Source of the DNA: Bacillota bacterium
GTDB taxonomy: Bacteria; Bacillota; Clostridia; TANB77; CAG-465
Direction: 5' to 3'
Length of the DNA stretch: 6,666 nt
Assembly: GCA_023410645.1 (NCBI GenBank)
Contig: JAEYPQ010000005.1
Coordinates: forward strand, 1-6,666
Below are positions 1 through 4,550 of the stretch, piece by piece. Made by a program: the position numbers and the translations under genes. The notes under the pieces were generated by a model. That model did no database searches and was not told the origin of the DNA. It saw nothing but the letters and a program-made list of their open reading frames with translations. The stretch's first letter is position 1, and every line of letters begins with the position of its first letter.

Positions 1-1
1 C

Positions 2-970
2 GATTCGCTGCAGATCGTGGATGGCGCTATCACCAGGGCAAAAATCGGTGATGCCGCAATTGGCGCCGCGCAGATCGACGCAGCCAATATCAACTGGGCC
101 AGTATTGCGAATCTCGTGGCAGACATTTCCCAGATCGCCAAAGCGCAGATTACCACGGCGAACATACGGGAGGCCAATATAGATTGGGCGAATATCGCTA
201 ACCTGGCCGCGGATGTTGCCGCGATTGCTAAAGCCCAGATTGACACTGCCAGCATCCGCGAAGCAAACATCGACTGGGCGAATATCGAAACATTGGCTAC
301 AGCCGCAGCTTCGATCGCAAAAACCCAAATTACAACGGCTAACATTATTGACGCAAACATTAGTTGGGCGCAAATTACCAGCTTAACCACCTCAATTGCT
401 TCAATCGCCGCCGCACATATCGAGAACCTAGAAGTGGGTAATCTTATGGTGCGTGGCGCAAATGGGAAAATGTTTCAGATAATTCCGGATGGTGGAGATG
501 GCGCTTCATCGCCGCTCGAGGTAATGATTCATGGCGAAGACATGGAAGAAGGGACGATTACTACTCGAGAGCTCAATGTTACTTCTATCTTTGAAGATGC
601 GAAATTTCTTGGCAAATTGTCAGAATTCATCTTGCCATATATAATTGAGAATGTATATTTCAAGCATATTATTAGCAAGATACCCTTGCTCGATAATCTC
701 ACTGATTCAGTCCACTTTTCCGATCTAGATATGACTATTGAAAGTAAGGGAAAAGAATTTGCCGCTCGTGTTGCGGCGAAGAAATTCGAACTGTTGAAAA
801 GGGTAGGAGAAAGTTACGAGAGTTTCACGGAATTTAGCACCCTTAAAGCGATCACTTCACCCTTTCTCCAGATAGGTGTAGATACTGCTATCAACCCTAA
901 AATGAAGTTGGGGAAGGGCGTCTTCGAGTTCAATAGCAGCACGGGCAATTTTGCGTGCAGAAAGGCGTGA
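2..970 (+). CDS. Phage tail fibre / tail-tip protein, C-terminal part (5' partial)
   Basis: The reading frame is open to the left edge (first full codon at 2), so this is the C-terminal end of a longer protein; the GTG at 17 is simply an internal Val codon. Numbering from codon 17, residues 5-135 are almost entirely 5-residue units with Ile at a fixed place and Ala two residues before it (pattern A-N/Q-I-x-x), grouped into 30-residue repeats containing IREANIDWANI. Such Ile/Ala repeats are familiar from fibrous stalks of phage tail proteins. A short segment (VRGANGKMFQIIPDGGDG, 145-162) follows, of a type seen after stalks in Bacillota phage tail proteins. The last ~130 residues are unfamiliar to me, AT-rich in DNA and end in GNFACRKA. 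The order tail protein, DUF859 protein, endolysin, holin supports a tail-tip or host-recognition role. The exact family is not assignable without the missing N-terminus, which may carry a Prophage_tail-type domain. Confidence 0.75.
   Translation, partial: DSLQIVDGAITRAKIGDAAIGAAQIDAANINWASIANLVADISQIAKAQITTANIREANIDWANIANLAADVAAIAKAQIDTASIREANIDWANIETLATAAASIAKTQITTANIIDANISWAQITSLTTSIASIAAAHIENLEVGNLMVRGANGKMFQIIPDGGDGASSPLEVMIHGEDMEEGTITTRELNVTSIFEDAKFLGKLSEFILPYIIENVYFKHIISKIPLLDNLTDSVHFSDLDMTIESKGKEFAARVAAKKFELLKRVGESYESFTEFSTLKAITSPFLQIGVDTAINPKMKLGKGVFEFNSSTGNFACRKA
59..403 (+). repeat. Tandem 90-bp (30-residue) repeats in the tail fibre gene
   Basis: Three consecutive 90-bp units lie at 134-223, 224-313 and 314-403, each starting with codons for I-A-K-A/T-Q-I. 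They are preceded by a shorter 75-bp unit at 59-133 that lacks one five-residue step. By my alignment the first and second full units share 22 of 30 residues, and the second and third 18 of 30. Many third codon positions differ, so the duplication looks old and kept at protein level. Within each unit a finer 5-residue period is visible (IAKAQ / ITTAN / IREAN / IDWAN / IANLA / ADVAA in the first). Confidence 0.85.
960..965 (+). promoter_or_regulatory. Ribosome binding site that sets the start of the DUF859-like gene
   Basis: GAAAGG lies 9 bases before the ATG at 975, inside the last codons of the tail fibre gene. It favours ATG 975 over the in-frame TTG at 951, which has no comparable site and would overlap the upstream gene. 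Confidence 0.6.
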
Positions 971-974
971 CATC

Positions 975-2831
975 ATGCAGACGTCAACGGTATATACAAG
1001 CAATGGCGCCAGGTGGGGCAGCTCAGGGTTCACCAGCAACACAGACTATCTGTATGTCGGCAAGTCGGGCACGGCCACCTATTATGGCCGGATAGGCTTC
1101 CCGGCCATCAACAAGACTTGGTACATCAAGTCCATCAAGCTACGAATGAGGCGGATCGACGAATACTCGTCGAAGGCGCTAAAGGTCGGTTCGCGGGACG
1201 ACAGTAGCTGGGATTACAAAACTTCGACCGATTTCACGAAGAACATTTCTGTATCCAGTGGCACCAACACGAAGGAATGGGATCTAACCGCATATAAGGG
1301 CATCCTGCAAGGTTACACGGGGACGTGGTATTTGCATGTCCGACACGGCTCCGGAGACAACTCCTACTGCGAGTTTTCTGGCGGGACCTCCGGCAGTGCG
1401 CCTCGTCTCGTCATCGAGTATGAAGAAGCCACCATGTCGATCCCGACGGAAGGGTTTACTATTGGCTCCGGTACAGACATTACCGTCGGAACCGAAGGGA
1501 CCGGGCTGACGCATACCTTGAATTACACAGTTGGCGAGTACAGCGGGACCATTTGCGCAGGTGTAGACGGTGGCCATGTCAAGGAAGGCTGGACGCCGCC
1601 ACTGGAGCTTGCGAACGCGATTACGAGTGGTACTCGCGGCACCATCGTCATGATGATTATATCCTATCTTAATGGGGAGGAGTCGTCGCGGATCGAATTC
1701 AGCTACCCGCTGGACATCCCGGAATCGATGATTCCTGCGATCACGAATGTGACCTATGAGGTAGTCAACCCGGAAAATGACGATATAGGCGTGTACGTTC
1801 AAACCCGTAGCAAAACCAAATGCACGATTACGGCACATTCCGTATACAGTGCGAAAATTGAGCAATACATTTTGACCATCGGAGGGAAGTCCTATACGGT
1901 CGCAGCTGGTGAAGATCCGGAAGTGCCCGTACAAATCATGACGGATGTTTTGATGGTAAGCGGGAACTTACTTGGCGAAGTAAGGGTGGTGGACACACGA
2001 GCCAGGGAAGCAGAGTGGATCGATACTCAGCCCATCGTTGTGCATCCCTATGCGGCTCCGGTCATCACGGCATTTAGCGCCGAGCGGGCGGACCACGAAG
2101 GGATTTCGACTAATAGCGGAACATTCCTGAAATACTCCCTGTCGTGTTCGTTCTCGCCGATCGGCAATCTTAACATGCGTGCGGGATCGATCAAGTTCCG
2201 GTCTGTTGACGATGATTTTGGTGATCCCATTTTGTTGGCCTGTGACACGGGTGCGTTGGGATCGGTATACAATTTCACGCTTACTGGGCTTCTTGGACAA
2301 ACAGAGGATCCGGATGAAGGCAGTATAGGTTCTGGTGGATACGTTGTGAGCTCCACATTGGCAGACAGATTCGGTAACAGCGTAAATGGTGAGGCGGAAT
2401 TGGCCAGTCGGACGATCTGGTTTGACCTACACGGTTCCGGCGAAGGGGTGGCAATTGGCAAGCCGGCGACCGATCCGAGCAAGTTTGACGTGGGCATAGC
2501 AAGCCGGTTCCGAGGTGCGGTCGACTTTGACGTTGCTCCGGCGTATGCGAACCATAGCATGGCGCGGGAGGCGCTGGGTATCTACTGCGGACATTCTACG
2601 GTCAGCGTGCCAGGTTCGCCCACACAGTATATCAATGTCGCGTTCGGTAAGATGCTCCCCGCCATTCCCACGACGCTTGTGGCTGCTATCGGCGTGAGTG
2701 GTGGTATGACTAGCACCTATCACAGCATCGACGTTACAACGGCTGTTACCACGACCGGGTTCCGCGTCAAAATCAATAATGGATCGACGGGTTCAGCGAC
2801 GGTATGGGTCGATTGGATCGCGATTTTGTAA
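975..2831 (+). CDS. DUF859-like phage minor structural protein with lectin-like C-terminus
   Basis: A 618-residue protein, probably part of the virion tail tip and exposed to the cell surface. Residues 1-150 look like a beta jelly roll of the DNRLRE/carbohydrate-binding type: a start YTSNGARWGSS, then LYVGKSG, KLRMRRIDEY, EWDLTAY, WYLHVRHG, YCEFSGG and a closing APRLVIEYE. Residues 155-360 match the DUF859 style of phage minor structural protein, with GLTHTLNYTVGEYSGTI and WTPPLELANAI followed by Ig-like strands. Residues 484-515 hold the glycine-rich HGSGEGVAIGKPA...KFDVGI motif usual near the end of such proteins. Residues 527-536 (HSMAREALGI) lead into a final ~75-residue domain ending TTTGFRVKINNGS...VWVDWIAIL, which resembles an H-type lectin or gp53-like domain. 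Start ATG 975 is 4 bases after the previous stop. The family call is from motif memory; the jelly-roll and lectin calls are weaker than the DUF859 call. Confidence 0.75.
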   Translation: MQTSTVYTSNGARWGSSGFTSNTDYLYVGKSGTATYYGRIGFPAINKTWYIKSIKLRMRRIDEYSSKALKVGSRDDSSWDYKTSTDFTKNISVSSGTNTKEWDLTAYKGILQGYTGTWYLHVRHGSGDNSYCEFSGGTSGSAPRLVIEYEEATMSIPTEGFTIGSGTDITVGTEGTGLTHTLNYTVGEYSGTICAGVDGGHVKEGWTPPLELANAITSGTRGTIVMMIISYLNGEESSRIEFSYPLDIPESMIPAITNVTYEVVNPENDDIGVYVQTRSKTKCTITAHSVYSAKIEQYILTIGGKSYTVAAGEDPEVPVQIMTDVLMVSGNLLGEVRVVDTRAREAEWIDTQPIVVHPYAAPVITAFSAERADHEGISTNSGTFLKYSLSCSFSPIGNLNMRAGSIKFRSVDDDFGDPILLACDTGALGSVYNFTLTGLLGQTEDPDEGSIGSGGYVVSSTLADRFGNSVNGEAELASRTIWFDLHGSGEGVAIGKPATDPSKFDVGIASRFRGAVDFDVAPAYANHSMAREALGIYCGHSTVSVPGSPTQYINVAFGKMLPAIPTTLVAAIGVSGGMTSTYHSIDVTTAVTTTGFRVKINNGSTGSATVWVDWIAIL

Positions 2832-2870
2832 GTCTTTCGCGCTGGTGGCGCTGTATTAGGGAGGTATTTC

Positions 2871-3782
2871 ATGAGTTTTTCGGATCTCGCAAAGGGCGCC
2901 CGGGATTGGGCGGTTTCCAAGATCGGCTGCAAGTACAGCCAAGCAAGGCGGACGCAGGAGACCATCTTCGACTGCTCATCGCTCGTCGCGCGTTCGTATA
3001 GCGCAATGGGCAAGGCGTGGAAGTATGGCGGTCGCGTTCCGCTCTCCTGCCATGAGGTGTACGATGATGACTTTGAACTGCTCTGGCCGGCAACCTACGC
3101 CGAGATCGGGAAGAAGTTCGGTGGCTCGTCTGTGATCGCCAAGGCGAAGCAGCCGGGCGACCTGCAGTTCCTGAACACCCAGAAAACCAGCCGGGCGAAC
3201 AAGATCACCCACGTCACGATGGTGGCGTCGGCCTCCAAGATCGTGCACGCCAGGGGCACTGCCTATGGCGTCCGGATGGATAGTCTGACGCACTACGCCG
3301 GGAAGGTCTGCGCGCTGACGCGGTACAATCCGGCGTGCGATCTGGTTTTGGGCCATAAAGGCCACCGCACCACCGCCTTGCAGAAGGCGCTCAATGACAA
3401 AGGCGCCGATCTGAACAGCGATGGCGAATTCGGCGAGAATACGCAGACTGCGCTCAAAAAGTTTCAGCAGAAAGTTGGTCTCCCGGTTACCGGCCGCGGT
3501 GACACGACGACGTGTGCCGCGCTGGGCCTTGTTTCAACTTCGAACGGATCCAACACGGATACGAATGCCGATCCCATGGAGACCGTCGCGCCAGCTGAAG
3601 GCGTTCATGTCACGGGGAACGCCGTAAACGTTCGCGTCGGCCCTGGAACCAACTATGACATCGTAAAGGATGTAAAGAAAGGCGCTGTGTTGACTTCAAT
3701 TGATACGGCTGGCTGGCGCCCGGTACTGGTCGACGACGAGGTGTGCTGGATCAGCGAGAAGTATACGGAAATGGTAGGATAA
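2871..3782 (+). CDS. Phage endolysin: NlpC/P60-like peptidase + peptidoglycan-binding domain + SH3 domain
   Basis: A 303-residue cell-wall hydrolase that should cleave a peptide bond in peptidoglycan at the end of infection. Residues 1-155 form an NlpC/P60 (CHAP-like) cysteine peptidase: FDCSSLVARSY places the nucleophile at Cys35, PGDLQF lies at 95-100, ITHVTMV gives the catalytic His114, and IVHARG gives a likely third residue His126. Residues 166-220 (TTALQKALNDKGADLNSDGEFG...ALKKFQQKVGL) form a PG_binding_1 domain. After a Ser/Thr/Asn-rich linker (221-243), residues 244-303 form an SH3b domain with VNVRVGPGTNYDIV. There is no signal peptide, so release depends on the holin encoded downstream. 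A strong AGGGAGGT (2858-2865) stands 5 bases before the ATG. A stretch of 39 bases separates it from the upstream gene. The exact bond cut (for example D-Glu to diamino acid) is family inference. Confidence 0.93.
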   Translation: MSFSDLAKGARDWAVSKIGCKYSQARRTQETIFDCSSLVARSYSAMGKAWKYGGRVPLSCHEVYDDDFELLWPATYAEIGKKFGGSSVIAKAKQPGDLQFLNTQKTSRANKITHVTMVASASKIVHARGTAYGVRMDSLTHYAGKVCALTRYNPACDLVLGHKGHRTTALQKALNDKGADLNSDGEFGENTQTALKKFQQKVGLPVTGRGDTTTCAALGLVSTSNGSNTDTNADPMETVAPAEGVHVTGNAVNVRVGPGTNYDIVKDVKKGAVLTSIDTAGWRPVLVDDEVCWISEKYTEMVG

Positions 3783-3860
3783 ACCACTCTTTCAATTGAA
3801 CACCAGCGCCGTGGCACAGCAGAACATTTCAATCTTGAAGAGCTCAACGGAGGAAATCTA

Positions 3861-4106
3861 ATGAACGGCGAAACCATGGTATCGCTCCTGTCGCTGGCTG
3901 GGACGCTGATCGGGTCCATCATCGGGATCCTGACAGCGAACCGCCTGACGAACTACCGGATCGAAGCGCTCGAGAAGAAGGTTGACAAGCACAACTGTAT
4001 TATTGAGCGCACTGCGATCCTGGAGCGGGATACCAAGACACTCTACAACCGACTCGACGAACTTAGGGAAGATGTCAAAGACATCGGGAGGCATGAGAAT
4101 GATTGA
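3861..4106 (+). CDS. Small lysis-module protein: one membrane segment plus coiled coil
   Basis: An 81-residue protein with one N-terminal hydrophobic segment (about residues 7-25, VSLLSLAGTLIGSIIGILT). A charged, heptad-like region follows (33-77), containing LTNYRIEALEKKVDKHN and IIERTAILERD. Similar small proteins sit beside the holin in many Clostridia prophages. By position and size it resembles XhlA-type lysis accessory proteins, but in XhlA the membrane segment is C-terminal and here it is N-terminal, so I do not assign that family. It would be anchored in the cytoplasmic membrane with the coiled coil available for self-association or for contact with the holin. A strong GGAGGAA (3849-3855) lies 5 bases before the ATG. 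The 78-base gap after the endolysin shows nothing else recognisable. The last 8 bases overlap the holin gene. Confidence 0.8.
   Translation: MNGETMVSLLSLAGTLIGSIIGILTANRLTNYRIEALEKKVDKHNCIIERTAILERDTKTLYNRLDELREDVKDIGRHEND
4086..4091 (+). promoter_or_regulatory. Ribosome binding site that sets the holin start
   Basis: GGGAGG lies within the end of the upstream small gene, 7 bases before ATG 4099. The other in-frame ATG at 4093 is only 1 base away from it and is too close to be used, so the holin should start MIDLTPLL. Confidence 0.7.
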
Positions 4107-4395
4107 TCTGACCCCGCTTTTGCAAGCGGTAATCGCGCTGCTCGCGTCACTCATCACGCTGAAAGTCATCCCCTGGATCAAGGCGCGCACGACGGCGCAG
4201 CAGCAGGTGCTGCTGCGGTCTACTACGGAAATCCTCGTGCGCGCCGCGGAGCAGCTTTATGGTTCCGGCAAAGGGCAGGAAAAGCTTCAGTATGTGAGGG
4301 ATGAGCTTGAACGGCGTGGGTATCAGGTGGACCCTGCCGCGATCGAAGCGGCTGTTCGTACGGTAAATCTTGAGGCCGCTTGGGTTAAGAATTGA
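4099..4395 (+). CDS. Phage holin, LLH family
   Basis: A 98-residue protein. Residues 5-25 (TPLLQAVIALLASLITLKVIP) form a single membrane segment. Then comes the amphipathic signature of the LLH holin family (Holin_LLH, Pfam phage_holin_6_1): a basic IKARTTAQQQ, the core RAAEQLYGSGKGQEKLQYV, and a closing region YQVDPAAIEAAVRTVNLEAAW. Holins of this family assemble in the cytoplasmic membrane and open it at a set time, letting the endolysin reach the wall. The gene overlaps the preceding gene by 8 bases, which suggests coupled translation of the two membrane proteins. Length fits the family. The family call rests on the AAEQ-YGSG-G-EK motif and is firm; the pore-forming role is family knowledge. 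Confidence 0.9.
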   Translation: MIDLTPLLQAVIALLASLITLKVIPWIKARTTAQQQVLLRSTTEILVRAAEQLYGSGKGQEKLQYVRDELERRGYQVDPAAIEAAVRTVNLEAAWVKN

Positions 4396-4421
4396 CTCAA
4401 TACACTGCTCAATACTACATT
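4392..4421 (+). promoter_or_regulatory. Possible weak sigma-A promoter for the Rhs gene
   Basis: TTGACT (4392-4397) overlaps the holin stop codon, with TACATT (4416-4421) 18 bases downstream. Matches to TTGACA/TATAAT are 5 of 6 and 4 of 6. If real, transcription would begin just before the 4439-4472 hairpin and place that hairpin in the leader of the Rhs gene. Such matches arise by chance, so this is tentative. Confidence 0.2.
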
Positions 4422-4438
4422 GTAATTCAGTAGAATAC

Positions 4439-4472
4439 CGATGAGCGGGTCAGGGTTCTGGCCCGCTCTTCG
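4439..4472 (+). terminator. Strong hairpin after the lysis genes, probable terminator
   Basis: An inverted repeat 44 bases after the holin stop. The core GAGCGGG (4443-4449) pairs with CCCGCTC (4462-4468). It extends inward through TCAG (4450-4453) with CTGG (4458-4461, one G-T wobble) around a GGTT loop, and outward through CGA (4439-4441) with TCG (4470-4472) after one T-T mismatch. Only a weak T-rich tail follows (TTCGTC), so termination may be incomplete or Rho-dependent. The position fits the end of the phage late operon. Confidence 0.6.
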
Positions 4473-4537
4473 TCATGGAAACAACATAATTCATGTGGTC
4501 TCAACAACCCCAATCAACATGGAAAACTCACAAAAAG

Positions 4538-4543
4538 AAAGGA
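4538..4543 (+). promoter_or_regulatory. Ribosome binding site of the Rhs gene
   Basis: AAAGGA, within the purine run AGAAAGGA (4536-4543), stands 7 bases before ATG 4551. It fixes the start and rules out a longer N-terminus with a signal peptide, since the in-frame codons upstream to the hairpin contain no hydrophobic stretch. Confidence 0.65.
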
Positions 4544-4550
4544 AAACAAC

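Noticed and set aside
134..403. CRISPR-like or mobile repeat
   Set aside because: The repeats are in-frame coding repeats of 90 bp with no spacers, and diverge at third codon positions as protein repeats do.
951..974. TTG at 951 as the start of the DUF859-like gene
   Set aside because: It would overlap the upstream gene by 20 bases without a ribosome binding site, whereas ATG 975 has GAAAGG at good spacing.
1284..1934. Minus-strand open frame of 216 codons
   Set aside because: It lies wholly inside the well-supported DUF859-like gene on the + strand, has no ribosome binding site that I can see and encodes no recognisable pattern.
4396..4550. Prophage attachment site at the junction
   Set aside because: No tRNA gene, integrase or direct repeat partner is visible in the window, so nothing supports it beyond the change in gene type.
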